From positions 722,050 to 786,049 of the forward strand of contig BJOX01000009.1 of NCBI GenBank assembly GCA_009731375.1: a stretch of 64,000 nt of DNA, read 5' to 3'. Position numbers and translations under genes: made by a program. This stretch comes from Paulinella micropora (Eukaryota > Cercozoa > Imbricatea > Euglyphida). Of this stretch, positions 1 to 12,251 are shown piece by piece (position 1 is the first letter of the stretch; every line of letters begins with the position of its first letter). Below the pieces are notes generated by a model that was given only the letters and a program-made list of their open reading frames with translations, had not been told where the DNA came from and did not search any database.

Positions 1-173
1 GCATACACCAAGCGCGGTTGCTAGAGCTGCCTCGAAACCCCACCCATAACAATCTGGTGTCTGCTGGGTCCTGGGCTATCAACCAGCATATGCGGAGTTT
101 AAGATCTTTTACGCGCGCAACGACCCTCCTCCCCAGCATCTACCACCAAAGGGTTATGAGTTGGCGTCACAGT

Positions 174-174
<1 letters not shown>

Positions 175-244
<70 letters not shown>
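175..244. repeat. (TAA)n microsatellite
   Basis: An uninterrupted AAT/TAA trinucleotide tract of about 70 bp. The open frame through it reads as poly-isoleucine and is not a gene. Confidence 0.95.
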
Positions 245-245
<1 letters not shown>

Positions 246-1913
246 GTGATATTAATCATCATCATCATAGTAATTATAATTCAGTTCAAGTAGTACACTT
301 AAATTATTATAGATACTCATGTTGTATGTAATTTCGGACAGTCGGCCACCCATAACTTGACACAGTTAATTGCATACAACACCCGATGATCATATTATAC
401 TCTAACTTATGATAATAATAATTTGTTAGAAAAGACTGCGGGGGTTTACGGGACCTCAAGTGTCCTTGCTCGCCCCTTTGCTTTTTGGAGGGACGCCATT
501 ACAGAGCTTGGCCCGGTGTGCGGAGTTGGGTTGGGGAGGCTAGTTGCGTTGGGGAGAGAGGAAAGCAGAAGCCTGAGGGAGCCAGCTGAAGCTGCCAAAG
601 AGGTCACGTTTTTGCACATGTTTTTTAGGTCCGGCGTTGTTGGGGTCCAAAACGGAGGCAATGATAACTTTTGAAGTTTTCAACCTTTTTGTGATCTGAT
701 ATTTTTGTTTGAAAGATCACAATGAGATCTACTGTCCACTAGTTCAAGTTCAAACATAGGAAACAACTAAAATTCAAATTTGAAAATTAAATTTAAGCTG
801 AATTTTGTGCTTATTTATTGAAAAAGGTGTATGTGCAAATATTGTCAATAATTCACCATAATTTGGTTAGCAGTGCAATACCGTCTGAGATCAAGAGCTT
901 TCAGAATCTGAACTTTGTCACTGTCACAGTCACGGTTTCAAAAAAGATGAGGTAGTTTAGGAGTAGTTTCCTGATTTTTTTCCCCTGTGACTCGAACAAA
1001 TTCGACTTTAAAAAAGTTAGTCAATGTGGTTTTAACAATATTCAAGTCAAGTTCCTAGTTATTGATTTATTTTATATGTATTAATATGCCTGCCCACCCG
1101 GTATATGATTTGGCAATACTTACCGTTCCGGTCTGTCGGTTATCCTTGGTCTGGAGATTACGGAGTCCCTACTTTAGGTATTCCTCACGGTACTACTTTA
1201 GGTATTCCTCCGTGGCAGTCTTCATCGTGGCCGACGCCGGTTACCCGGAGTTACCGTTACCTGGGTTGTTTGATTTGTCTTAAGGACGGAACTTCAAATA
1301 CAAATTCCACCGTGACTTAATTATTCAGTGATATAGCTGACATTATACTACGTCACAGTGACTTTGCCACTCTAGTGGCAGTATTAACTTAATCAGTCTT
1401 AGTAGAAATTTCTCCTAGATAAGTAGTCAGTAACTGGGATACAGTCATCATGTTATATTTACCTCTATCTTAGTTCAGTAAGACTTATCTTTGTTTTGTG
1501 ACGTGTCGTTCTGTAGTTGTCAGAAATCACTTTAGTACTTTCAAGAATCGTTAAACAGGTGTTTACCAGACCACGAGTGACCGTGCTCACCCCTTGGCCA
1601 TAAGAATGACTCGGTTTTTGGGAGAATTTTGGGGTCTGGGGTGGCCGGGCGAGACTGGAGTACATGTCATGGAAGTTCTCTGCACCAAGGGTTACCAGCC
1701 AGGCCTGTTGTTAGACGTTGTGGTGATCAATATGAAAAGCAGCCTCCTTGACAGAGACAATAATCCTAAGCGCACCAGAAGGCAGATCTTTTTTGAACTT
1801 CACAGAGACAACTAAAACCACCAACAATAACAACAAACCACACACAAAGAACTTGAAGTTTGGGGGCAAGGGTAAGGTAAAGGGCAAGGTGAGTGTGTGT
1901 TCTCCAGTGCATG
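245..1913. other. Non-coding AT-rich stretch, no gene recognised
   Basis: No frame here carries a convincing domain; the open frames are short and of odd composition. A short internal duplication (ACTTTAGGTATTCCTC, near 1,173 and 1,195) and pairs of CACTGTGAC-like words suggest old repeat-derived DNA. I see no terminal repeats that would define an element. Confidence 0.5.
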
Positions 1914-2195
1914 TAGATAGATTAGATAGATTAGATAGATTAGATAGATTAGATAGATTAGATAGATGAGATAGATGAGATAGATGAGATAGATGAGATA
2001 GATGAGATAGATGAGATAGATGAGATAGATGAGATAGATAAGATAGATGAGATAGATGAGATAGATGAGAAGGATGAGAAGAAAGAGAAGAAAGAGAAGA
2101 AAGAGAAGAAAGAGAAGAAAGAGAAGAAAGATGAGATAGATGAGATAGATGAGATAGATGAGAAAAATGAGATAGATGAGATAGATGAGATAGAG

Positions 2196-2226
<31 letters not shown>

Positions 2227-2228
2227 AA
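1914..2228. repeat. Compound GATA/GATTA/GATGA microsatellite
   Basis: Starts as a 9-bp unit (GATAGATTA), changes to GATAGATGA, passes through an AAGAG-rich purine block at about 2,069-2,130 and ends as (GATA)n. The stepwise unit change is typical of slippage. The minus-strand frame across it is a Leu/Ile/Tyr repeat and not a gene. Confidence 0.95.
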
Positions 2229-2345
2229 GATAGACAAAAAAAAACGAAATCAGGGTGTCATTTGCGTTTTCTGTGGTTCTACTACTTCTTATCGAACTAC
2301 TACTTCTACCATTACTATTCTACTACTTATCTAATTTATAACTAT

Positions 2346-2413
<68 letters not shown>

Positions 2414-2538
2414 GGCCTAGGTCATCCATACAAATCGTTAGCTCAAGAGCTATTGATTTAACTAGATGGTGACCTACTTCTCAAATTATTAATAGTAATG
2501 AAAATTAAATTATTAAAAAAATAAAAAAATTAAAAATA

Positions 2539-4865
2539 TTAGAATAAAAACAAAATAAAAATAGATTGAGTATTAAAATAAAATAAAATAAGATAGAGTA
2601 TTAAAATAAAATAAGATAGTAAAATAAAAAATAAAGGAGAAAAATAAAAGTAAAAATCAAATAACATAAAGGTAATATTATATATTACATATACAGATTG
2701 TATATGTTCACGGAAGGATAGGTTGCTTTGGATGATTGTACCCAATACTTTTACCTTTCGTTCTTGTTGGAGCCTCTTGCCGTCGATAGTCAAGTCAAGT
2801 TGCACCTTCTGTTCATGCTTGTGGAAAATGGTGTAGGTGGTTTTGGTGGGGTTGGGTACTAGGTTATGTCTGTGGAAGTAGCGGACAAGGTTAGTTGTAT
2901 CAGTTTGTGCTTGTTCTTGGAGTTGCTCTTTATTCTTAGCAGCAATGATGAGTGTGGTGTCATCTGCATATGCAAAGACTCTCCCGTGTGTTAGTGAGAG
3001 TATAATATCGTTGATGTATAGAATGAAGAGCGTTGTTGAGAGTGTGCTACCTTGCGGGATCCCATGTGTGATCTTGCGTGGGTAGGAACGAGCATATTGG
3101 GTAAATACGGTTTGGTATCGTTTTGTGAGGTATGATTTGAAAAAGGTAGTGGTGTTATCGCTAAAATTTATATTATTTCGTAATTTATGGATGAGTGTTT
3201 CATGATCGATGGTGTCATAAGCTTTCGATAGGTCGATAAATAGAGCAAGTACATACCGTCCTGGGCCTTTGAGGTTTTGGATGTGGTTAAGGATGGTTTG
3301 TGTCGTGATTGTCGTGTTCGAATGTGGTCGGAAAGCATATTGAGTTCGGGAGAGGATGTCGTACCTGGTAAGGTGGGTCATCAGTTGCTGTTGAGTATAG
3401 TGTCAAAGACTACATCATTCTGTCGGATGCGTTTGAGTGTAAAGGTAGGCAGTTGTTTCTGTGTTGGGTCTATTTCCTCTTCTCTGACTTTATGTTCTTG
3501 GGGGATTTGGGCACTGACCTTGGAGCCGACCGTCGTGTGGTGTTTGTTGAGTGCATTGGGATTACCTTTGGGGTCGGTGATTACCTTGTCATCTATGCGG
3601 AGCTGGGTGGGCGACGTCTTCAAACCCTGTGTCTGTGGGATCAGCTTTTTCAACGCATTCATACGTTTTTTCGGATCGTGACGTAATCTTTCCATTAGGG
3701 CAGTCATGTATGCTTTCTTAGCTTTCTTAATCTCTCTATTAGTTTTATTTCTATGGTTACTGTACTTAATCCTATTACTTTTAACTGGGCATGCTACTTT
3801 TATTTCATATAGTTCTCTTTGCTTCTTAATCATAGCTCTAATTTCATTATTGCATCATGGTTTCCATTTTCGCTTCTTTATACGTTTTTCATACTTTTCA
3901 ACTACTGTCTTTATAACTGTATGTATCTTATTTATATAATTATTAGGCGTGTCGTTATTTAGTTCTGTGTCAAGAACTTGCTTAAGTTCTTTAATTATTT
4001 CTTCTGTTATTATTTCTTTCTTATCTTCATATCTCTTATTACTTAGGATTTTCTTATTATTTTTCTTATGTGTGATTGAGGTGTGAAAGATGGCATAGAT
4101 GGGGTGGTGATCAGAGATGCATGTAGGTAAGACATCAGATGTGATATCGCAGGTGAGTGTCGTTAAGATAACATCAAGCAATGTATGGCTCTTTGCTTTG
4201 CGGGTGGGATTTTTGATTGTGGTGAAGAGGTTATTGACTGCAAGGAAGTCACATACATGTTTTGTAGGGCGTAGGAGATCAAGGTTAAGGTCAACAACAA
4301 TCGTGATGCTAGTGTGTGGAGAGGTAGAGAGGATACCTTGCATGTAGTTTTGGAGCTCTTGGAAGAAAGCGCCGTCGTAGGATTGTGAGAGTGGTCTTTT
4401 ATAGATGTGGAATATGGTGTGGATTGGATTATTTTTATGTTCTGTACTGTGTACCTGCATGATTACGCCAGATGCTTTTGAGATTTTAGATTCAGAGATT
4501 GTGATGTGCATGTCGTTTTTATAGTAGACGGACACATCTGTGGTATGGTAGGATGTGTATGTTGGGATTGGGAAGTGAGTGTGTGGTGTACCTGGTGTTA
4601 TTTTGGATTCCGTAAGTGATATTATGTCTGGGATGAAGTGAGTACAGTCAGGGTTGGATAGATGGTTAAGTAGGGTTTGGTGGCTTCCTGTTATACCGCG
4701 GATATTTGTATGATATATAGAGAAGTGCTTGTTTACCTTGGGGGGAAGGGATGTGAGGTGTGGGTGTATGATGTGTGCTGGTGGATGTGATGGTGTATTG
4801 TTGGGTTGAGTCTGTTCTGGTAGGTGTTCCGGGGGTGGGGGGTTGGGTTGTAGTAAGAAGCTCAT
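2539..4865 (-). pseudogene. LINE ORF2: AP endonuclease and reverse transcriptase, broken
   Basis: The first 330 codons (4,865-3,858) are an exonuclease-endonuclease-phosphatase domain: ISLTES carries the catalytic Glu, VDLNLDLL the Asp-Asn pair, and SDHHPIYAIF the SDH motif. A TGA at 3,855-3,857 falls where LINEs usually have a second Trp (KPWW); the same frame reopens to 3,381. A frameshift near 3,381 leads into the reverse transcriptase frame: AFRPHSNT, VLALFIDLSKAYDTIDHE, GIPQGSTLSTTLF and the catalytic FAYADD box. After about 230 codons the RT frame enters AT-rich DNA, so the thumb and C-terminus are missing or eroded. Two lesions in otherwise well-kept motifs suggest a fairly recent loss of function. 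Confidence 0.85.
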
Positions 4866-4868
4866 GGC

Positions 4869-6020
4869 TTACTGCGGTGCCTCACTGGCAGGGAACGTCG
4901 AACTGGAGCTAGACATGGTTGCATTTGCTGACCTGTTGCTGGTCCTTGGGGAGGCAGATGAGTTGTCTGACTCACAGTTTTTGAAGTGGTTCTTCAAGTA
5001 CCGAATATGGGTTAATCGTTGGATTTTAAATCTATTCTCACTCTCTCTTGGGCGTAGATAGATCTCACCATCTGTGGTCCACACTGCTGCCACGAAATTT
5101 GGATAGTCTTTCATGAGTTGTTTTGTGCTATCAAGGAGTTTGCGTGTTTCAGGTGACAAGCTCTCTTTGCACATGATGTGATAATCTTTACCCGTGTAGT
5201 TCTGCAAGCGTGATGTGATCTGCGAGATTTGCTTGTGCTGGGGATGCGAAGATTGATCGTATCGAACGAAAGTTTTCTTCAGTTGATTACTTGCAAACCG
5301 GAGTTTAATCGCAGGCGTGGTTTTTGCTGTTTCAGTGTTCTATATCTTTGCTGCGTGGTCTGAGATCATTCTTTTGCAAAGTAATATGTCACCTTCTTTG
5401 CAGTCCATACCTTTCGCTTTCATTAAAGCTGTGACTAGTTTCTGAGTTTGTTTTTGAGTTTCTTTGGAGTCATATGGGATTCCGGTGATTATCGCGGTGT
5501 CCAAAGATTCGTTGTTTGGAAGTACTACCGGTGGTTCTTCCCTTTTGTGTAGCGAGAAACTTTCATGCAAATTGCTGTTTGCGAGGTTCAAGGGTTGTTT
5601 CCAGCTGCCTTGAAGTGGGTTTTTGTTGTTGCTGTGCGATGAGGATGCACTGGAAGATTGCATGGACATGGGTCTGCTCATGTGTGAGGTGGTGCTGTTG
5701 TTGGAGGGAAACCTGTTTCGATCTCGTTCCTCTTTTAGTTCTCTCGTTAAAACTTCAACTTTTTCCTCACATTGCAGCAGTTTCATGGACATGTCGTTCA
5801 TTTTCTTCAACATTTCATCCATTTTCTCCTCCATCGTTTTTGGCGGGTTTCCATTGCCGTCTTGTTTTTCAATTTTATCAGCTGTTTTACTGAGGTTTCC
5901 GAATTTTTTTTCGGTGGTTTCGATGCGTGCATGTTTCAGTGGTGCGTTGTTGTTGTTAGGATTATCTGAGGTGTTTGCTCTTGATGGTGTTGATGGTTTT
6001 GGTCTCTTCTGGGTGGACAT
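4869..6020 (-). pseudogene. LINE ORF1 (coiled coil, RRM-like), one in-frame stop
   Basis: ATG at 6,020 opens a Lys/Asn/Ser-rich protein. Residues about 40-100 form a heptad-rich charged helix (KMDEMLKKMNDMSMKLL region), followed by a Ser-rich spacer and an RRM-like segment beginning near LDTAIITGIPYDS. A stop at 5,340-5,342 interrupts the frame, but the same frame stays open beyond it to a stop at 4,869. This last part has the FVAAVWTTDGEIYLRPRE block typical of LINE ORF1 C-termini, giving about 382 codons in all. Coiled coil plus RRM-like plus C-terminal domain is the known plan of nucleic-acid chaperone ORF1 proteins. The ORF1 stop and the ORF2 ATG (4,865) lie 3 bp apart, so ORF2 may have been translated by termination-reinitiation; that is inference. 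Confidence 0.75.
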
Positions 6021-6047
6021 GATGCTTCTTGAACAATTTCCCGTGAA

Positions 6048-6153
6048 CTACTACTACTACTACTACTACTACAGCCTGCGGATGCAACAAATTGTATGCA
6101 TATGTATGTATGTATGCGTGTGTGTGAGTGTGTGTGAGTGTGTGTGAGTGTGA
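6048..6153. repeat. (ACT)n followed by GT-rich tract
   Basis: (ACT)8 at 6,048-6,071 lies just upstream of the LINE 5' end, so the LINE sits between two ACT/AGT tracts. A (TGTGTGAG)-like tract follows to 6,153 and marks the broken end of the neighbouring gypsy fragment. Confidence 0.85.
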
Positions 6154-7510
6154 GTGGCCTTAGCCTGTTCTCTAGGGGCTACGTATGCTACTGATCTAAT
6201 CATCTGGCTCGAGTATAAGCGTGTGGCTACGTAACTATGTTGGTGCATGTCCTCATATCTTGTCAATTGACGGAGCTGTGAGAAGCACCGATCTAGATGT
6301 ATGTGGCCGCCATGAAGCGGGATTTCATACCCACCGTCCTCGCGGATCTCGAGTCGGTGTCGCACTATCGTGATATTGCCTGGATCGTCAAAAGACGGGT
6401 CCTCGTAGATCCCATGGACCCGGATGAGGTAAGGCAGGTAATAGTAGCAACGATGGTTGCATTTAATGTGCTGACCGAATTGGACGAGATCCTCTCAATA
6501 GGGGCGGAGGCGGACAATCGGGTTTTGAATAATGAACAGTGACTTCCTGTCATGATAAACGTCCTTCAAAACCGCACCTCCTATTCGCGGGACAGCTGGT
6601 ATGCTCTTGCCCTCACGGTGCATATCTCTCTCGAACTCGTGCGGGTAACCATGCGTGGTCCTGCTAGGTGCATGATGTTTTTTCGACCCGGGTTTGATAG
6701 ACCCGCTCTCCGTGGATTTGTAGGTCTTCTCTAGTCGAGTTGTCTCATGCCAGTATCCGTTATAGCGCGGCCTCGGACCGCTATGAGCTGAAGGTTAGTC
6801 AAGTTCGAATCTCCTTGTGGGCAGGTTCGAGCTGCCTTAGGGGAGATTGATCCATAGCGGCAGGACATGAGAGAAAATCCCAATGATCGTTGTGATCCCT
6901 GTGTCCAAAATTGTGGCAATCCTTGTATAGGAGATTGCTGGGCTAAGGGTGGAAGTGACCGTGACAAAGAGGACGGTGAGGAGCTAGCTTGCGATAGGGG
7001 TACAGGCGTAGCGGTTTGACGCGCCGGTGTCCCTGACGACGATGTCGCCGCCGGGGGCGTGCCATCTATCACTATAAGCTCCCTTTCCAACTTAGTCGGT
7101 CTTGGAGGAGAAAGTAGTGCGCTAGGAGACGTGACGTTCGAGAGAGCGGGCGATGTAACGCTAGCACCTGGTTGTGCCTTGGCGTCTGGGAGAGACGGTG
7201 ACGTGACGTTCGACAAAGCGGGCGAGTAAGCGGGAGCTGTCGGTGAGAAAGTGGGTTCTATGGGAGACTCCCTGGATCCTAACAGGCTAGGCGTATCGGC
7301 CGATCCGGGCTTGCGCGCCAACTCGCTAGGAGACGCGGTGGAGGGAGTGGGTGATGGTCCTCCGGGAGTCACGTGTGAGGCTTGCGTGGCCCGGTGATCT
7401 TGCCCCGAGCTCGAAGAACTCGAGCTTGAGCTTGAAGCGGTGGCTCCTTCAAGATCAGCCTGGGCTGGCGTCGCCGTCTCACTAGGTGACGGTGGTCCCT
7501 GAGGAGTCAC
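6154..7510 (-). pseudogene. Family 2 Ser/Pro linker plus relic of an unknown domain
   Basis: 7,510-6,731 is Ser/Pro/Ala-rich with small internal repeats (two copies of SPALSNVTSP). It contains SPIQG and SNLT, two short words also seen in the same order in the family 1 element between protease and reverse transcriptase. On the minus strand near 6,370-6,390 the segment FDDPGNITIVRHRLEI resembles FDDSNITVYYTDEGDEL in family 1 (about 17,081). Several stops break the frame. This places the same unknown domain after protease in both families. Confidence 0.5.
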
Positions 7511-7519
7511 ATCCTCCTC

Positions 7520-8600
7520 CTAGCGTATTGGGGGAAGACCCGCGATCGGAAAAGCCGAGACCGGTGTACGGTCCAGTCGGGCCGCTGTGGTCCGAGATCG
7601 TGTGCTGTCGCGGTGTGGGGGATGTACGGTCAGTACTGTCCTCCTGCTTCTCCTCCGTCTCGTCTGTCTTCTCTTCGCTTTCTTCTTTCTCTTCCTGTTC
7701 CTCTTCATCATCACTCCCGTCAGTGGTGATCGCCACCAAAGGGAGGAGACTAAAAGGGCATTCCTTAAGGCCTTGCTTTTGGGCTTCCTCCTCGTTATCA
7801 TCCGAGGAGGTCCATCAGCGTGACCACTTGGTGGCAGGGACCATCTCTTAGGGTTGTCCTGCTTCGCAAAACCTAATTGACAGTCCCGCTGGGCTGTCGG
7901 GGCGGGGTCAGGATCTCGAACTCGTCCATGAGGATTTGTTCGTCCTCCGCCCGTGTCGGCACGGCCGGCCACTGTTGGCCAGCTGCCATACGGGTGAAAG
8001 GGAATCCGTGGATATGTTGGTCTGCATGATAAGGGCAGTGCCCAGTAGAATATCCGCTCCCGGGGGAACATGCTGGGAGGTGTAGAGGTAAATCTCATCC
8101 CAGCCTCTTTAGGGAGGACTTGGATGTAGAGACGTATGCCTCTCACCATAGTTATGATCCCTTGAGCCGTGCGGGCTGTCAGGATGGGCAAATCCATTTC
8201 AGTCAGGCCCATCTTGGAGGACAAGCGTGGGTGGATCAGCCCCAAGGTATTACATCCAGTGTCTATGACAAAGATGTCGATAGCCTTGTCGGCGGTCTGA
8301 TCCAGTCCGGCAATAGCCAGGACCCGTCCTTGGAGGACATTTGCCTTACGAGGTCGTACGGGAGCGACATAACGGCATTCAAGAGCCGTGTCAGTCCCGT
8401 CGTCCAATATATTATGGGTGCTTACCTGGCTAGGGTCGTCTACCGTCGCTTGAGCCGCCATCACCGCTGCCATAGGGGCATCCTTGCGTTCCTTGCGGTC
8501 TTTTCCGCGTCGATCCTTCTGTCCGGGGCCAGCGCGTTGCTTCCCTGGCCCGCGGGGGGCACCAATGCGAGTTGAGCCCCTTCTCCAGATCGCGCGTGCG
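7520..8600 (-). pseudogene. Family 2 retroviral-type aspartic protease with basic tail
   Basis: The frame contains IFVIDTGCNTLGLIHP, a textbook DTG active-site loop preceded by hydrophobic residues, then a short beta-rich domain (GLTEMDLPILTARTAQGI) of the size of a Ty3/gypsy protease. It would cut the Gag-Pol polyprotein. Downstream, from about 7,900, the frame turns into Arg/Lys-rich low-complexity sequence that is probably out of frame, since an acidic Glu/Asp/Thr-rich reading exists on the same strand at 7,482-7,739. The family 1 counterpart has DSA in place of DTG. Confidence 0.65.
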
Positions 8601-8613
8601 TGTCCTTCAAACT

Positions 8614-10968
8614 TCAAGTGTATGATTTGGTTTGTCGACCTTGCCGAAGTGTTGACAGTAGGCGCAGGGCTCGGAGCTCTTGTTGTGCGGCGCGTGGTTC
8701 TCCTTGGCGGGGTCCTTCGTCCACTGGGCCGGCTTGGCGATCTTGATCGCGTTGGCCCCAGAAAAGCGTGCAGTCTTGGTTGTACGCCCGCCGGACGATC
8801 TCGAGAGCAGAGCCCTTGCGTTGGTCCGGGCCCGGGCCAGACTTCGACTTGTTCTGCTGATGGGACGTCGGAGCTTGCCTTGCCACGACCTGCAGCTGAC
8901 TACCCGAGGGGATGTCGCGGGGCTGTTTGGGTCTTGGCTTCCTCGTGCTCTCCCTGGCCCTCTCCTTACGAGGAGGGCGCCGGCCGTGGTCGGATTCCGG
9001 TGCTGTCAGGATCATCTTGGGGTCCCAATCCGTCAAGGTACGCGGGTTAGCCTTGAGGATGAGGTACCTCATCTCTTCCAAAGTGCGTGTCGGTGCAATG
9101 CCCCGCTTCTTCCTTTCTATCTGCAGAGCTTCTCTGTGCTGTATCTCCATAGGGGAGACACATCGCCGGGCTACCTCATACTTATGGGATTCCTCGGCCA
9201 CTAGGCCTTCGTTCTGCAGCTGCCTGAAGAGCTTCTGTAAACGCGTGATATAAGTGGCCAAGTTCTCTTTCGACCGTCTCTTCATGTCATTCCTGTAACT
9301 CGGGCCGAAAGGCTTGGTAACGTCGTAGACGATGTCGATTTTCCATCGTGAGTCTACTCGGTAGTCCAGCCAGATCCATGGCAAGAGTTGCAGAGACTTC
9401 ATGTAGGAGTCTTTGGAAGAAGTTGCCGACCACGCGTTGTGGAAGATCTCGGCCTCAGACTGGGCATAAAAATGGAAAGATTGGAAAGAAACAGGCGCAA
9501 GGTGTATCCTAATGATACATGGTCGAACTTAAGCTTTTTGATCTCCGCATGCGGCGTTGGTTCCGTTCGGTAACAGACTCAAATGGCGCAACCATCATAA
9601 GGACGGTGCTGCCACTAAAGCGTATACCATTCCGGGTACGTGACGGCTCGGAACTACTCGACGAGGGCTGCTCGCCACTACTAGAGGATGCATTAGTTGT
9701 CCCTCTACTCCCAGACGGGTTGTCCTCCTCCGCTTCGATCGTCGGGGCAGCTGGGCTGGCTAGAGCCGTTCCGGCTACCTCTGGCGTGACCGCTGCGGAG
9801 GCTGCGGTTTCCGCGACCGCCGTCCCGATCTCTCCATCTTCGTCGCTCCCACCAGCTGGCGGGAGCGATTGCCTAACTGTGGAGAAAGTCACGATACGTG
9901 GAGAGGCAGAACGGGGTCGGCTTGAGGACTGCCCGATTCGGGGGGATAGGGGGAGGCTGTCACCGTCGGCTGGCTCTGCCCAGAGGCCCTTTCGACTCTT
10001 CTTCCTCCTCGACTACCCTTCCGTATGGGGAGACAAAAAGCGCGCCGCTGTCTTCGTACTGGGAGTCCGGAGGGGAGGCGAATGATCCCGGGAAGCTTGG
10101 GCTCCGTTGAGAAAACCTCGGGGTCGGGGATGAACCATACCCTGATGCTAGTGGGGAAAATGCCCGTCAGCAGTCGGTCTCGGTCGGGAAAACAGAGAAC
10201 GCTATGCCTCTGACCCGCCTATGGGGCCCAAACTATTTCCTGAAGGGCGAAAGGGTCGACCTTGGAAGGCTGTAATGGGGCCACCAAAGCGTTGGGAGCC
10301 AGTTGGGGGGAACCTTACCGGGGCGGGGGCAGCCATGAAGCGCGATGACGATGCTGCCGCCGTAGCCGGAGGCATCGTCGCTGCCGTAGCTGTAGCCGTA
10401 GTCGTAGTCGTGGTCGTAGTCGTTGCTCCTGCCAGCGGGGGGCGAGTTGGGCCCATGGTAGGAGCCGCAGTGGCCGCTGGTGCCGGAATCGTCACGTAGC
10501 GTATGGAGCTGGGGACGTTGTCCGGGGACAGAACCCAACCGACCTTTTTCGCAAGGTCGTTGTACCTACTTATAGCTAGGTCTCTCTCACCCCTATAAGC
10601 GGTCCACTTGTGGAAAGTGGATGGGTCCAACCAATAATCCACCATCTGCTCAAGGGGCTGCATGGGGAGAAAAGGCTCCTCCTCAAGATTGAGAAGGCCG
10701 TCCTTTACTGCTTTCGCTAAGAGGGGGCAGAGGTCCTTATTTAAAGTCATTAGTACGACCTTAATGAAGTGGGCGCGACTGATTCCGTCCGTCTGGGGCG
10801 AGAGCCTCTTGGCCGAGCCGTCCTTGAGGGCCTTCCTGTAGGTGTCTATGAAGGGGACCTTGAGGTTGGTGCGCAGCGTACGAGAGATGTTGAAGCATTC
10901 CTCTCGGTGGTAGACTTCCTGACTGACCAGGTCGTAATTGGGGCGAGGAAATGAGGCTGGAAGGCTCA
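8614..10968 (-). pseudogene. Family 2 gag (capsid and zinc knuckle), frameshifted
   Basis: The likely start is the ATG of MSLPASFPRPNYDLVSQE near 10,968, directly after the leader. An Ala/Thr/Pro-rich stretch (10,300-10,450) and a Ser-rich stretch (9,509-9,892) follow. The frame 9,402-8,614 carries a helical capsid-like block (NLATYITRLQKLFRQLQNEG) that lines up with LAYIHRCITFYE in the family 1 gag, although overall likeness is weak. Its frame ends at 8,614; in the next frame the nucleocapsid motif PCAYCQHFG ... NHTLEV appears, with a TGA exactly where the last Cys of the knuckle should be. Several frame changes make this non-functional as written. Confidence 0.65.
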
Positions 10969-11369
10969 TTTCGTCACACCTGAACGTAGAAGACCCACGA
11001 TGTAGCAAACAGGTCTGGAATTTGCAAAGGGGACCTTTAGGGCTGGTTGCTACTCGATGGGGCTTGCTTGCTTTAGGGGCTGTCCTATGTATGCAAGGGA
11101 CTTGAACAGACTTGAACAGACTTGAACAAGACTTGAATACATGGTACAAGTCGCCTCTCTGCGTGTGGTGAACATGAACAACGGTCACCATGACCGGCCA
11201 CTCAAAGACAGGTGAACTAGCTGTCCTGTGTGGGTGTAATGGCAGACCTTGAGCTTGCTCGCTGTTGGTGTTTCCAGAAGCAGGTAGGTGCTCCCCAATT
11301 CGAGCTATGCACAGCACACACTAAGTGTGACTCTTCCGAAAATAAAGGGAAATTCGAATTGTAAGTCTT

Positions 11370-11983
11370 TATCAGACTGAGTACCTTAACGACCTGCCAA
11401 AACCTTTACAGTTGATAAGACACTCTTTTTGACCGGTTCATTAGATTCTCCTCTGCACGACGTTTCGACTTCACTAACTAGTTTTCGATTTCGTTCAGAA
11501 ATGATTTCAAACGATCAGTTCAAAGCTCTTTTTAGCTATTGCCATTTTTCCTGTTCGTATTACCTTTTCCACGAATTCCCTGTGAAAAATGCTTTTACTG
11601 TAAATTTGTGAACAAGAACGGAAAAACACAATATCTAACTTGTCTTCCGTTGCCAGTCATTTTCGCCTTGAGGCTTCCCAAATCGATTTGGGAATTTTCA
11701 AGTCCAACAACCCGACACTATCCGTTTGATGACTGTTAACTTGAAGACTCGCGACACTATCCGTTTGAGAACTGGAGACCTCACAATTTACTTTCTACAC
11801 TTGATCGTACGTTGCACCCAAGCCTGCAATGAGTTTGAAATTATGTAAATAAACGAAGTGACCTCTCTACTATTTACTTGCATTTCACCTGCTCACTCTG
11901 AGTCAGGACTCAAAGCAGCCATAGTGTTCTTATTAAGAGTTCGTTGTATCTGCCTACTTGAAGAGTTGTATAAAAACTCACAA
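11370..11983 (+). repeat. 5' LTR of family 1
   Basis: Begins TATCAGACTG and ends AAACTCACA; matches 23,072-23,684. Immediately inside is ATACGATTTTTTTTTCC, in which no standard tRNA primer-binding site is visible. Confidence 0.95.
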
Positions 11984-12251
11984 TACGATTTTTTTTTCCA
12001 TTCAAGAGAAAACTACACACACAGAGTTGGTGTGTTCTGTGCACAGTTCGATTTGGAAAGACACTCTCTTTCAAGAGTGGCTATACAACAACACCTATTA
12101 GGACAATGGTAACCAAAAACACATATGTCTTGACAGACCGTTCAGCTGCCGTTGCATTTCTGTGTCCCTCCTCTGCCCTTATACACACTATGCAGTCAAC
12201 CAACACAGTATGTGTTTGGTTTTGTCGTTTTAGGGTCACCCTACCCACAGA

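Larger units (their letters stand above)
2342..6047 (-). mobile_element. Degraded non-LTR retrotransposon (LINE, APE type), minus strand
   Basis: The element runs from an ORF1 start at 6,020 to a 3' end at about 2,414, followed by a (AGT)n tail on the minus strand (2,342-2,413). Gene order is ORF1, then ORF2 with AP-endonuclease and reverse transcriptase, as in the jockey/CR1/L2 group. The 3' terminal 87 bp (2,414-2,500) recur in the other orientation at about 36,370-36,495, again next to AGT units, which fixes the 3' end. ORF1 has one in-frame stop; ORF2 has one nonsense codon and one frameshift, and its RT part runs into AT-rich sequence early. The copy is therefore dead. Clade assignment is by domain order only. 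Confidence 0.85.
6154..11369 (-). mobile_element. Gypsy-type LTR retrotransposon, family 2, 5' part (minus strand)
   Basis: Read on the minus strand: end of a 5' LTR (11,369-11,360, ending CTTACA), leader to about 10,970, gag, protease, Ser/Pro linker and an unknown segment that stops at a GT-rich tract near 6,154. Reverse transcriptase, RNase H and integrase are absent, so this is a 3'-truncated copy. The other part of its 5' LTR lies at 23,685-24,343, displaced by insertion of the family 1 element. Leader 11,081-11,359 recurs at 39,779-40,066 beside another copy of the same LTR, which supports the LTR/leader boundary. No tRNA primer site of the usual TGG type follows the LTR. Confidence 0.8.

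Noticed and set aside
7486-7851. Plus-strand frames opposite the family 2 protease and linker
   Set aside because: Shadows of the minus-strand coding sequence; Ser/Val-rich without motifs.
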